Source: Gammaproteobacteria bacterium 42_54_T18 (lineage in GTDB: Bacteria > Pseudomonadota > Gammaproteobacteria > Pseudomonadales > Ketobacteraceae). From it: DNA of 35,025 nucleotides. This document shows, in pieces, positions 17,825-26,495 of this stretch. Each line of letters begins with the position of its first letter. The stretch's first letter is position 1. The position numbers were made by a program, and so were the translations under genes. A model generated the notes under the pieces. That model was not told where the DNA came from, did not search any database, and saw only the letters and a list, made by a program, of their open reading frames with translations. The DNA is taken from positions 1 through 35,025 of the forward strand of contig MAAL01000143.1 of assembly GCA_002163245.1 (NCBI GenBank). The letters are read 5' to 3'.

Positions 17825-19738
17825 TTAGGTGCTCTTTTTTGCTCTTGTCTTTCGTTTTTTCCGATAAGTGGGTTTGCTAGCCTTAATACCCCGCAACCCC
17901 TGAGGTAAATCTGCCAAGCTCTGAGTTATTAACTGCCCCAAACGGACTGTCAGTGGTGTCATAAAGCTTTCATAGTTCACTTTCCGTAAACTAATCGCCT
18001 CTAACGTTGCTTCCCATTGCGCGGTCATGTCAGGAGTAGTGGCAGAGGTTGGCAAACTACCAATCAATCCTCGCCCCGCTGCTGTCGAACGTATCTGTTT
18101 ACTCTGACGTGTTAAATAATCCCGTTTAAATAACAAATCTAAAATACCGGCTCTTGTCGCCTCGGTGCCTAAGCCATCAGTATCCTTTAGCACCTTACGA
18201 ATCGCCTGATCTGTAACAAAACGGGCGATTCCGGTCATCGCAGCTAACAACGTTGCATCGGTAAAGTATTTGGGGGGCTGGGTTTGTTTGTCTTGCAGCT
18301 CTCCTTTTTCACAATGCAACATTTGACCTTTTCGTAACGCAGGTAATGTTGCACTGCTTTTATCATCCTTAGCGCTGATAGCATAAATAACTTTCCAGCC
18401 CTCTGCAGTTACCTGATTAACTTTGGCAATAAATATCCCGCCTTCAATATCAATACTTACAATCGTCTCTTGATACTCATGCTTAGGATAAAACTGAAAC
18501 AGATACTGACGGGCGACCAGTTCATAAATTTGTTTCTCTTGAGTCGACAATCGACTCATATCCATTTTTTTCTGAGTGGGAATAATCGCATGATGAGCAG
18601 AAACCTTGTCATCGTTCCACGCCTTGCTTTTAATACGAATATCAGCATTTAACGTAGCCGTACGCAAAGCATCCACATTTGACTCAATCGCCAATATAAC
18701 GGAAGGGGCCTGCTGAAAATGTTCCTTGGGTAAATAGCGACTATCAGAACGAGGGTAGGTAATTAACTTATGCTTTTCATATAAACCCTGACACACGTCC
18801 AACGCAGATTTCGCAGACATTCCAAAGCGTTTAGCCGCATCAATTTGCAACGCCGACAAACTATAAGGCAAGGGTTGCAGCTGAGTTTTTTTCTTTTTCT
18901 TTTGCTCCATAACCGTTGCAGGTTTATCCGTAATACGACGTACCACATTCTCTGCCAAGCTTCGATTTAATATACGACCATCTTCATCTTGATGCGGCCC
19001 ACAAGCCTCACTAGGCACCCACTTGGCGGTAAAACAATCACCTTTTTTTGTTTTTAAGTGGGCTACTACTTCGTAAAACGGTTTAGAAACAAAATCCCCG
19101 ATTTCTTTATCTCTTCGGACAACCAATCCCAAAATAGGCGTCTGTACTCGCCCTACCGACAATAGCCCCGAGTACCCTACCTTTTGACCTTGCAAGGTAT
19201 AAGCTCTTGTCATATTAATGCCGTATAACCAATCAGCTCGTGACCTAGCCAGTGCCGAAACCGATAACGGCATAAATACTTGATTGTCCTTGAGATCATT
19301 GATGGCCCGCTTCACTGCTGGACGGTTTAGATCACTGATCAAACAACGTTGAACACTCGTTTTCTTCTGACCTTTAACACCCAAATGATCAATCACTTGG
19401 TCAACCAACAACTGCCCTTCTCGATCAGGGTCTCCAGCATGTACTAGCTGGTCAGCTTCTTTCACAAGCTTGCGTAATACACTCAGTTGCTTTCGTGTTT
19501 TTGGTTTTGGTTTTACCTGCCATTGTTCAGGAACAATAGGTAAGTCTTCTGTCCGCCAACGTTTATAGGCTGGGTCATAGGTTTCAGGCTCCGCCTGCTC
19601 CAGCAGGTGCCCTATACACCAGCTAACACAATCGCCATTCCCCGCTCGAATAAACCCATCACCCTTTTGATGCGGCCCAGGCAGTACATCAGCGATTGCT
19701 CTACCTAAGCTTGGTTTCTCTGCAATATATAGCTTCAC
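17825..19738 (-). CDS. topB: DNA topoisomerase III
   Basis: This 637-residue type IA topoisomerase decatenates and relaxes single-stranded or replicating DNA. The toprim domain begins at the N-terminus (KLYIAEKPSLGRAIADVLPG) with the acidic DPDREGQ cluster for Mg2+. The active-site tyrosine is Y328 in TYPRSDSRYLP, the same number as in E. coli TopB. GLGTEATRAGILDLLFKRDYL and the central decatenation-loop region are present. The C-terminus ends in a short Lys/Arg-rich tail without zinc ribbons, as usual for TopB. The start ATG at 19738 begins the toprim strand directly. It belongs to the chromosomal TopB group rather than plasmid TraE-type, as judged by length and context. Confidence 0.95.
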   Translation of the reverse strand: MKLYIAEKPSLGRAIADVLPGPHQKGDGFIRAGNGDCVSWCIGHLLEQAEPETYDPAYKRWRTEDLPIVPEQWQVKPKPKTRKQLSVLRKLVKEADQLVHAGDPDREGQLLVDQVIDHLGVKGQKKTSVQRCLISDLNRPAVKRAINDLKDNQVFMPLSVSALARSRADWLYGINMTRAYTLQGQKVGYSGLLSVGRVQTPILGLVVRRDKEIGDFVSKPFYEVVAHLKTKKGDCFTAKWVPSEACGPHQDEDGRILNRSLAENVVRRITDKPATVMEQKKKKKTQLQPLPYSLSALQIDAAKRFGMSAKSALDVCQGLYEKHKLITYPRSDSRYLPKEHFQQAPSVILAIESNVDALRTATLNADIRIKSKAWNDDKVSAHHAIIPTQKKMDMSRLSTQEKQIYELVARQYLFQFYPKHEYQETIVSIDIEGGIFIAKVNQVTAEGWKVIYAISAKDDKSSATLPALRKGQMLHCEKGELQDKQTQPPKYFTDATLLAAMTGIARFVTDQAIRKVLKDTDGLGTEATRAGILDLLFKRDYLTRQSKQIRSTAAGRGLIGSLPTSATTPDMTAQWEATLEAISLRKVNYESFMTPLTVRLGQLITQSLADLPQGLRGIKASKPTYRKKRKTRAKKST

Positions 19739-19815
19739 CTAGATTCACTCCACACCAAAATACTGTATAATTAACCAGTATATTAGTCAAGAACACTGGG
19801 GTTTGGCAAGGGCCC

Positions 19816-19950
19816 TTACACAAATAAATAGCCTCCACCGGCCAGAATCAACAAGGTGCCACTAATTTTTGTTACTTTATCGCCATAGGGTAAAATCATC
19901 GGGGCAGCACTAGGCACCATCATACCCACCATCAATAACCACCATGGCAT
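19816..19950 (-). CDS. Small DUF2182-like membrane protein or remnant
   Basis: This 44-codon frame lies 17 bp after the stop of the spermidine-synthase-like gene and has a strong ribosome binding site (AAGGGAG, spacing 6-7). The product is nearly all hydrophobic: MPWWLLMVGMMVPSAAPM, then a short polar turn GDKVTK and a second helix GTLLILAGGGYLFV. The MMxPSAxPM pattern is the hallmark of DUF2182, predicted metal-binding integral membrane proteins of about 250 residues. The GYL near the end also matches that family. It is therefore either a genuine two-helix miniprotein or a leftover with most of the gene deleted. The intact start and ribosome binding site favour expression; the family match favours decay. 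Confidence 0.5.
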   Translation of the reverse strand: MPWWLLMVGMMVPSAAPMILPYGDKVTKISGTLLILAGGGYLFV

Positions 19951-19967
19951 GCTTGGCTCCCTTTCAC

Positions 19968-20717
19968 CTACAACTCAACAATGCTCATATTTGTCAGATA
20001 ACGCGGCACCGAATAATCCAACGTTACCGCAAGCTCCTTTGCTCGTTGGTTAAGTTGCTTATCACTTAACGGATTTTTCCGCTTTCCAGCAAAGATAATC
20101 CAATTCCCGCTATTCGTCGTAGACACTCTAACCTCTGCAAATACATCACTAATCAGCCGTAAGTTCTCTTTATCCCGACGATGATCATTCCAGCAATTCA
20201 GCACTAACCAACCATCGTCTGTAAGCAATTCGTGGCAACGCTCTAAAAAACAAGAAGTTAGCTGTTGAGGATCTAGTCCATCAGCCCCATACATATCAGC
20301 AAGAATCAACTGCGCTGGGGATATAGCATCATCCAATAAATACTGTCCGGCATCATCCTCAAACACACTTAATCGATTAGTCTTAGGCAAATAGAAATAT
20401 TTTTTTGCGATTTTGATAACTGCTCGACGCAGTTCAACCGCTCGTAGATTAAGTTCAGGATGATAATCCAGCAAACAGGTCGCTAAACTCCCCCCTCCTA
20501 ACCCCAATAACAACACCTCTCTTGGGTCAACAAGGAGTAACGATAGCAACATCGCCCGGGTGTACTCATGTTGTATATGCGCCGGATTTTCCTTTAAAAC
20601 ACACGTTTGTTCGTCATCCTCCTCAAATGCTAGATACCGTTTAACTCCATCATCAAACACTTGAATCGGCCCATATTCATCGTAAGTACGATAAATCTCT
20701 TTTCCTAACACTGACAC
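19968..20717 (-). CDS. Spermidine-synthase-like (polyamine aminopropyltransferase fold) protein
   Basis: This 249-residue class I methyltransferase-fold protein has the nucleotide-binding loop LGLGGGSLAT at 71-80, the acidic end of strand 2 (AVELRRAVIKIAKKYF), and DDAGQYL followed by LILADMYGADG where spermidine synthases carry the catalytic Asp (D in LxDxxxxDG). The HIQHEYTRAM segment resembles the QYxY/H-E substrate gate. It lacks the full N-terminal tetramerisation strands of SpeE, so it may be a SpeE-like methyltransferase or fused-synthase homologue rather than a true aminopropyltransferase. No SpeD partner is nearby. The start ATG at 20717 leads straight into the beta-hairpin region. 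Confidence 0.75.
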   Translation of the reverse strand: MSVLGKEIYRTYDEYGPIQVFDDGVKRYLAFEEDDEQTCVLKENPAHIQHEYTRAMLLSLLLVDPREVLLLGLGGGSLATCLLDYHPELNLRAVELRRAVIKIAKKYFYLPKTNRLSVFEDDAGQYLLDDAISPAQLILADMYGADGLDPQQLTSCFLERCHELLTDDGWLVLNCWNDHRRDKENLRLISDVFAEVRVSTTNSGNWIIFAGKRKNPLSDKQLNQRAKELAVTLDYSVPRYLTNMSIVEL

Positions 20718-20857
20718 CTAGTAATTTCCTCTTATTGATCTATTTCAATGGCGATTTTAACGGCATTATCCATTTTACGCCTCACTCATTTCGTTTTATG
20801 CTTAAAGAATCAAGAAACATTGGCATTTTCCATTATTTTTTGGGTGGTTAATAAAAT

Positions 20858-23242
20858 ATGAAACTTTCTATTGAGCAACTGTTTCACCCCGTGCATGCAG
20901 AAGACATCAATCCAGAAAACCCAGACAAACCAACGGAAAAGAATAAACACATTCTGGGCCAACGAAGAGCAACAGAAGCCCTAGAGTTTGGCATTGATAT
21001 TCGTCAGCCCGGTTATAACCTATACGTTTCTGGGGAAAGCGGTACTGGTCGAGTCCAATATGTAATGGACTACCTTTCCCCAGTCGCCAGCTTGGGGGCT
21101 CCACCGCCAGATTGGTTATATGTAAATAATTTTGACAACCCCCGTGAACCTCGCGTGCTATCGCTTCCCCCTCAACAAGGTTCAAATCTATTACGAGAGT
21201 TTGACTTACTTATCGAAGCATTACTTGCTACTTTTCCTGCCATTTTTGATCATCCAACTTACCAGCAACAAAAATCCACGTTACAACGACGTTTTGATTG
21301 TAAGTACGATAAAGCCATCGATGATATTGAGTGGCAGGCAAATAACAAAAAAATTGCCGTATACCGCGAAGAAGGTACGATAACCTTCACACCCCTAGTT
21401 GACGGACAGGCTGCCGATGAGGCCATGTTCGCACAACTCAGTGAAGATAAACGTAATGAATTTCAGCAACATGTTGTTGAGCTAGAGTCATTGTTAAACG
21501 CCACCTTACTTGAACTTCCACAGTGGCAACGAGAACTGAATGATCAATTAAAAGAGCTAAGAGATGGCGCCATTAAACAAGCCATCAAACCCTTGTTTGA
21601 CAAAATTCAAAAAGCCTACCCTGGCAATACCGCAGTACTGCTTTATGTTGCACAGGTACATAATCACTTACCCAGGGTTATTGAAGAATACTTGGGTGAA
21701 GAACAAGACACCAAAAGTGACGTTAATATTAACAAACGTGCATTACTGGAAGACCTCTACCGCCCTAATTTATTAACACGTTCATTATCAGACAGTGGCT
21801 CACCTATAGTTATCGAAACCAACCCTCACTTTGGCAACTTATTTGGTCAGCTGGATAACCCTCAAGAATCCACACCTTATAATACTCATTATCAACAACT
21901 GAGTGCGGGAGCCTTACATAAAGCCAATGGTGGGTATCTTATTTTACACATCGAAAAAGTATTACGGGAACCTGCTACATGGGAAGCCCTTAAGCGTGCC
22001 CTGCAAAATAACAAAATTCATTTTGAACCCCCTATTCATGAAGCTCAATTAGGAATCCCGAGTACCCTAAGGCCTGAGAGTATTCCACTATCCGTTAAAA
22101 TAATATTAATTGGCCCCAGGGATATTTATTACACACTCGCGCAACTTGATAGCGAGTTTGATGAACTATTTCGTGTATTGGTTGATTTCAGCAGCGACTT
22201 TACACGCTCAGATCACAACCTTTATCACTTTTCACAACTTATTCAACACAAAGCAAACAAGAAGGGATTGGCTGAATTATCAACGACAGCAATTGCACAC
22301 CTAACAGAACATGCCTGTCGATTAGCAGAACATCAGAATAAACTGTCGGCGCGAATAGAACAAATTATGGAAGTGGCCATTGAAGCGGACTACCTGCGTA
22401 TTCAAGAACAACAAATTACAATTGACGCACAATATATTCTTAAAGCTATTGAAGCCCGAGAATATCGCAATTCTCGATTAAGCGAACAAATACGAGAACA
22501 CATCCTCAATGGCACCATTGTCATTTCCACCACGGGTACCGCCATCGCTCAAGTAAACGGTTTATCCATTATGGAAGTGGGTGAAAGTCTCTTTGGTTGC
22601 CCCAGTCGCATTACTGCTTCTGTTCACCCGGGAAACAATGGCGTTGTAGACATAGAACGAGAAGTTGAATTAGGCCAATCCGTGCATTCCAAAGGTGTTT
22701 TATTGCTCGGCGGCTACTTGTGTGGCCGATACGCCAAAGAATTCCCGCTAGCGATCTCTGCTCATATTGCCATGGAACAGTCCTATGGTTACATCGATGG
22801 TGATAGCGCCTCTCTGGCAGAGCTTTGTGCCCTTATTTCTGCACTGGTCAACATACCATTACGTCAAGACATTGCCCTCACCGGTTCAGTAAATCAGTGT
22901 GGAGAGGTACAAGCCGTTGGTGGAGTTAACGAAAAAATTGAAGGATTCTTTGATATATGTGCCGCAAGAGGCTTAACCGGTACCCAAGGAGTTGCCATTC
23001 CCGCAACGAACCAACCTAATTTAATGTTGGCCACCCGCGTAGTAGACGCAGTCAAAGCAGGGACATTTTCGGTTTATACGACCACTTCGGTTGATGAGGC
23101 ATTAGAATTGCTCACAGGAAGAACGATGGGCTCCGAAAACGCTCAAGGGATATTTTCAGGTAACACCGTAAATTTACAAATTGTTAAGCGGTTAAAACAA
23201 TTTTCCCACATAATGAAACCCTATAACGATAACAATCACTGA
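20858..23242 (+). CDS. Lon-family ATP-dependent protease (LonB/YcbZ-like)
   Basis: This 794-residue protein joins an N-terminal and AAA-type region to a C-terminal Lon protease domain. The serine-lysine dyad is S650 (DGDSAS) and K693 (GGVNEKIEG), 43 residues apart exactly as S679/K722 of E. coli Lon. The P-loop is unusual: SGESGTGRV at 58-66 has Arg65 and Val66 where GK(S/T) is expected. Degenerate Walker A motifs are known in the YcbZ-type group (Pfam AAA_32/Lon_2-like), so ATP use may be reduced or absent. A coiled region (about 100-270) interrupts the AAA core. The internal IDGDSASLAELCALISAL segment is the protease core. The start ATG at 20858 follows GGGTGG weakly; two small proteins follow on the same strand. 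Confidence 0.88.
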   Translation: MKLSIEQLFHPVHAEDINPENPDKPTEKNKHILGQRRATEALEFGIDIRQPGYNLYVSGESGTGRVQYVMDYLSPVASLGAPPPDWLYVNNFDNPREPRVLSLPPQQGSNLLREFDLLIEALLATFPAIFDHPTYQQQKSTLQRRFDCKYDKAIDDIEWQANNKKIAVYREEGTITFTPLVDGQAADEAMFAQLSEDKRNEFQQHVVELESLLNATLLELPQWQRELNDQLKELRDGAIKQAIKPLFDKIQKAYPGNTAVLLYVAQVHNHLPRVIEEYLGEEQDTKSDVNINKRALLEDLYRPNLLTRSLSDSGSPIVIETNPHFGNLFGQLDNPQESTPYNTHYQQLSAGALHKANGGYLILHIEKVLREPATWEALKRALQNNKIHFEPPIHEAQLGIPSTLRPESIPLSVKIILIGPRDIYYTLAQLDSEFDELFRVLVDFSSDFTRSDHNLYHFSQLIQHKANKKGLAELSTTAIAHLTEHACRLAEHQNKLSARIEQIMEVAIEADYLRIQEQQITIDAQYILKAIEAREYRNSRLSEQIREHILNGTIVISTTGTAIAQVNGLSIMEVGESLFGCPSRITASVHPGNNGVVDIEREVELGQSVHSKGVLLLGGYLCGRYAKEFPLAISAHIAMEQSYGYIDGDSASLAELCALISALVNIPLRQDIALTGSVNQCGEVQAVGGVNEKIEGFFDICAARGLTGTQGVAIPATNQPNLMLATRVVDAVKAGTFSVYTTTSVDEALELLTGRTMGSENAQGIFSGNTVNLQIVKRLKQFSHIMKPYNDNNH

Positions 23243-23265
23243 CGATTGATAAATAGATATAGACA

Positions 23266-23469
23266 ATGGAAACCAACAAACCAAGAAAACCCATGGACAA
23301 CCGCTCCACGGTAGAAAAATATCAATTCAGCCAAGCAGATTCCATTATTCTTCGAGAGAAGCTACGTGATGACATCAAAAAAAAGCAAGTAAAAACAAAG
23401 CACTGGCTTCTCAGCTTAAGTTTTATTCTCTTCATAATTATTGCCGGATACTTAATGTTTCGTTCATAA
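23266..23469 (+). CDS. Small C-tail-anchored membrane protein, function unknown
   Basis: This 67-residue protein has a charged N-terminal part (about 1-45, Lys/Arg/Asp-rich, probably helical) and one hydrophobic C-terminal segment (HWLLSLSFILFIIIAGYLMF). It therefore resembles a tail-anchored inner-membrane protein. It starts 23 bp after the Lon-like gene on the same strand and may be co-transcribed, perhaps recruiting that protease to the membrane; this is inference from position only. I recognise no family. Confidence 0.55.
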   Translation: METNKPRKPMDNRSTVEKYQFSQADSIILREKLRDDIKKKQVKTKHWLLSLSFILFIIIAGYLMFRS

Positions 23470-23559
23470 CCCCCTTTAGATTCCCATAATGAGAATTTAA
23501 GGCGAATTATTGTTAAAAGGTCACAGAAAACAATGATATTAAACAAAGTGTTAGCCAGG

Positions 23560-23579
23560 ATTGTACTTTTTGGTACAAT
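23560..23579. promoter_or_regulatory. Short hairpin/dyad in the gap before the 264-residue exported protein
   Basis: ATTGTAC (23560-23566) and GTACAAT (23573-23579) form perfect 7-bp arms around TTTTTG. It lies about 65 bp before the start at 23646 and could be an operator or a transcript hairpin. Nothing else in the gap 23470-23645 stands out. Confidence 0.3.
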
Positions 23580-23645
23580 TGCGCCCCTTGATAACCCGAA
23601 CAACTTGTTTATTGTAGAAGTATCACCACCTAAAAGGGGCGGAGA

Positions 23646-24440
23646 ATGGCAATACGTTATCTATTTTTCGTTTTCGTAATATTGTGCACTAGCGGTATGG
23701 CGCCGCTATGCATCGCGACACCTATTGTTGTTGATTACTCAGTGATCCCAAAGACCATATTTACCCCACCGACGGAATCAAAACCAACACATTCAAACGC
23801 GTTATTATCGCCACAAACAATTAACGAGCTAATCTCGCAACAACAAAACGATGCAGCCCCTCCGATGTCTATCAGAGCAAATGCAAAAGAGTTCCAACCT
23901 AACAAAGAGCTTCAGTCTAGCGAAGAACCCCAATCCAATGATGAGCTGCTTCCAACTCAAAGCCCTCAAAAAGACAAGGAAACCCTTATACATCTTGGCT
24001 TTAATTTTAATGGATTTCACCAAACCAATACCCTAGAAGAAAGTTCACTTCCTCAACAATCTAATCAAGAAAATCAACATCACGCTTCACTTAATTTAAA
24101 AAGTATTTTACGAGACACGATTAAAGATAACGAAGTATTAATGGAGCTAGCAGAGGGCACTATTGAAATTTATCGTTCGTTTAGTGACTCATCTACAACG
24201 GAAAGCTTTCAAACGACCTCACCTACCGTATCCTTTGGCAATGAGAATGTTGGATCATCTCGAGATTTTTTGGATGCACCACCACTTATTTCAGCACAAC
24301 AACAAGCACCAAGAGCACAACGTAGTTGGGGCGAAGAGACATTTTTTGATAAGTTAATTCAGTTCTGTTTTAGCTGGAAAGGCCTGCTGACACTTTGTGG
24401 CTTTCTCATTTTTAACTCTATTTTGTTCAAGCTGGTCTAG
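23646..24440 (+). CDS. Exported low-complexity protein with C-terminal membrane anchor
   Basis: This 264-residue protein has an N-terminal signal-like hydrophobic segment (about 4-25: YLFFVFVILCTSGMAPLCIA), a long Ser/Gln/Asn/Pro-rich polar region (about 45-230) with acidic patches, a predicted helix near LRDTIKDNEVLMELAEGTIE, and a C-terminal hydrophobic helix (WKGLLTLCGFLIFNSILF). It would be tethered in the inner membrane with most of its length in the periplasm. The composition suggests a flexible spacer rather than an enzyme. The start ATG at 23646 follows AAAGGGGCGGAGA, a strong ribosome binding site. No family recognised. Confidence 0.6.
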   Translation: MAIRYLFFVFVILCTSGMAPLCIATPIVVDYSVIPKTIFTPPTESKPTHSNALLSPQTINELISQQQNDAAPPMSIRANAKEFQPNKELQSSEEPQSNDELLPTQSPQKDKETLIHLGFNFNGFHQTNTLEESSLPQQSNQENQHHASLNLKSILRDTIKDNEVLMELAEGTIEIYRSFSDSSTTESFQTTSPTVSFGNENVGSSRDFLDAPPLISAQQQAPRAQRSWGEETFFDKLIQFCFSWKGLLTLCGFLIFNSILFKLV

Positions 24441-24455
24441 TTCACCAAATCTATT

Positions 24456-24477
24456 CTCTTCAGATAATCTGAGAGAG
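24456..24477. promoter_or_regulatory. Dyad upstream of the Rieske oxygenase gene
   Basis: CTCTTCAGATAATCTGAGAG (within 24456-24477) has the symmetric core TCAGATAATCTGA, with flanking CTCT/AGAG allowing one bulge. It sits 16 bp after the previous stop and about 120 bp before the Rieske start, so it could be an operator or a poor terminator hairpin. Confidence 0.35.
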
Positions 24478-24597
24478 ATTGTCGTAATTGTCCTATTTTT
24501 TGGCCGTTTTATTGGTTGCCCCCTTCTGCAGTAATTTCTACACTTGTTCCCTACTAATATCAAACGTCACAATCTCTACGCTTATAAAGGTACATTC

Positions 24598-25833
24598 ATG
24601 TTACCGGAACATAGAATCAAAACCCTCAAGAAAATGCTGTCGCTGATTGATCGGCAGACGTCAATGATGGGTACCACCGGTACTATTGAGGTTTCACATT
24701 ACACTTGCAAAGAGCGGCTCACAAGTGAACTTAATACGTTGTTTCACGATCATCCAATTTTGGTGGCCCATGCAAGTCAACTAAAAGAACCCAATAGCTT
24801 TATTACGCTAGACATTGGCAACACGCCAATACTCGTCAATAGAGATCGCTCAGGAGTTCTTCATGCATTTATCAATAGTTGTCGACACAGAGGCGCAAAG
24901 CTTACCGATAAACCCTGTGGAAAAGCAAAAGCGTTTAAATGCCCCTATCACGCTTGGAGTTATATGGATGACGGTTCTCTGAAATATGTGCCTAACAAAG
25001 AAGCATTTCCAACATTAGACGTTGATCAACATGGCCTGAAAGAATTATCCGTAACCGAATTATCTGGTTTTATTTGGGTGGTACCTAGTAACAAAACAAC
25101 AATAAACACAACCGAGAACACGCCTGGCAATAAGAACATTAACGTGCAGCATTATTTAGCAGAAATTGATATTGATCTTGAAAATTTTGGTCTAAAAAAT
25201 CATGTTGTACGAGTTTCCGATATCCAAAAGCCAAAATGTAATTGGAAACTCGTCATTGATGCATTTAGCGAAGGTTATCACCTAAAAACATTACATAAAG
25301 ATTCTGTAGAACCCTTTTTCTTAGAACACGGTTCCGTTTTCCAAAAAATGGGAAAACACGCTCGATCTGTCGGGGCACGTAAAGATATTCTCAAAGCCAA
25401 AAATTTACCCGAATCCGAATGGAAATTTCGAAATTGGACCACACCATTTTACACATTATTTCCAAACACTGTTTTAGTCTTTCATCCAGACTGGGTGTCA
25501 CGCATCACGATTTTCCCTGATGGCACCGACCAATGCATTGTCTATCACGACATGCTTGTACCAGAGGATGCTGATCTAAAAGCCAACTACTGGGATAAAA
25601 CATTTAACTTAATCAATCAAAAAGTATTCGCTGCAGAAGACATTGCAATGTGTGAAAGTATTCAGTCCATTGCAAAGTCAGGTGCCGATACACAGTGGAT
25701 TACCGGGGGCTTAGAAAGCCCCGTGTTATGGTTTCACCAAGAGTGCAATAATGCCATCAAGGCTTCTTTGTTAACACCTGAATTAATTTCCCTAGAGTCA
25801 AACCCTGGACCAAAATTGAAAAAACCACAATGA
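24598..25833 (+). CDS. Rieske non-haem iron oxygenase, alpha subunit
   Basis: This 411-residue ring-hydroxylating or demethylating oxygenase would insert oxygen using electrons from a partner reductase. The Rieske [2Fe-2S] cluster ligands are C95, H97, C115 and H118 (CRHRGAKLT...CPYHAW). The mononuclear iron site is H228, H233 and D348 (EGYHLKTLH; AAEDIAMCES), the 2-His-1-carboxylate facial triad. The C-terminal SRPBCC-type domain covers about 190-400. An in-frame TTG at 24544 would add 18 residues, but ATG at 24598 has AAAGG at seven bases and starts where homologues do, so I chose it. No reductase or ferredoxin gene is adjacent. The substrate is unknown. Its 3' end overlaps the convergent antiporter remnant by 77 bp. 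Confidence 0.88.
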   Translation: MLPEHRIKTLKKMLSLIDRQTSMMGTTGTIEVSHYTCKERLTSELNTLFHDHPILVAHASQLKEPNSFITLDIGNTPILVNRDRSGVLHAFINSCRHRGAKLTDKPCGKAKAFKCPYHAWSYMDDGSLKYVPNKEAFPTLDVDQHGLKELSVTELSGFIWVVPSNKTTINTTENTPGNKNINVQHYLAEIDIDLENFGLKNHVVRVSDIQKPKCNWKLVIDAFSEGYHLKTLHKDSVEPFFLEHGSVFQKMGKHARSVGARKDILKAKNLPESEWKFRNWTTPFYTLFPNTVLVFHPDWVSRITIFPDGTDQCIVYHDMLVPEDADLKANYWDKTFNLINQKVFAAEDIAMCESIQSIAKSGADTQWITGGLESPVLWFHQECNNAIKASLLTPELISLESNPGPKLKKPQ

Positions 25834-26146
25834 TATAAGTTACGGTCAAAATTGTATCTCTAATATCGCCAGGTGGTAATGCAAGGGCTAAGGCAACAGA
25901 AATCGCCCCACGTAAACCACCCCACGTCAAAATCCATTCTGCATGTCGGGTGAGTGTTTCCTTTAGGCGTAACACCCCAAATAACAATGAGATACTGGTC
26001 AGACGAGCAAGTAGAATTATTGGAATTAAAACAAAACCCACCGCCAACGACATATGATTAAACGCAAACGCCAGCACTTCAATACCAATCAGTACAAACA
26101 AAACCGCATTGAGGATTTCATCAATTAATAGCCAATTATCACCCAT
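25757..26146 (-). pseudogene. 3' remnant of a CPA1 (NhaP-type) Na+/H+ antiporter gene
   Basis: The 129 codons encode only the last four or so membrane helices of a CPA1 antiporter: WLLIDEILNAVLFVLIGIEV, then a linker, WILTWGGLRGAISVALALAL with the conserved GGLRGA motif, and IIVVFSILVQGLTLGKLI. Full-length members have roughly 400 residues or more, so about two thirds at the N-terminus is missing. Upstream, the frame reads a few more sense codons and then stops at TAG (about 26198), and no ribosome binding site precedes the ATG at 26146. The break, between 26146 and 26200, marks the left edge of the island that follows. Confidence 0.85.
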
Positions 26147-26495
26147 GAAAATGTTGACAACTGTGTGTTTGTGAACATAAATATCTGTAATTATTAGCTA
26201 TTTTTCTACTTTAGCTGTCTTGAATCTTTGTCAACGTTGACATATTTAGTTCGCCTTATTAGTAATACCATTTCAGCAAGTAAAACCAAAACATTGTAGA
26301 CAGACTATACCAATTATTGCTTAGTGCTCATAAATTAGATATTGCTGTAGAAGATTAACATAGCATCCTTGATAGCACTGTCAACTTAATTCCTTCATGT
26401 AGGTTCTGTCGGAAACCGCCTAGATTTTTTTTCACGGCAGATGTGCGGTTTGCGCCAGAGCCACTTGGTTCGCCTCGACGTGCAATTCAACACAC
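26147..26495. other. Island-edge spacer with repeated TGTTGACA/TGTCAAC motifs
   Basis: This 349-bp gap has no credible gene. It holds TGTTGACA at 26152-26159, a perfect 14-bp palindrome TGTCAACGTTGACA at 26229-26242, a further TGTCAAC at about 26379, and an inverted repeat AAACCGC/GCGGTTT (26413-26419, 26445-26451) after the ImmA/IrrE gene. The GTTGAC repeats could be transposase-binding sites at an element end; the last hairpin could aid termination of the leftward operon. Confidence 0.4.
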
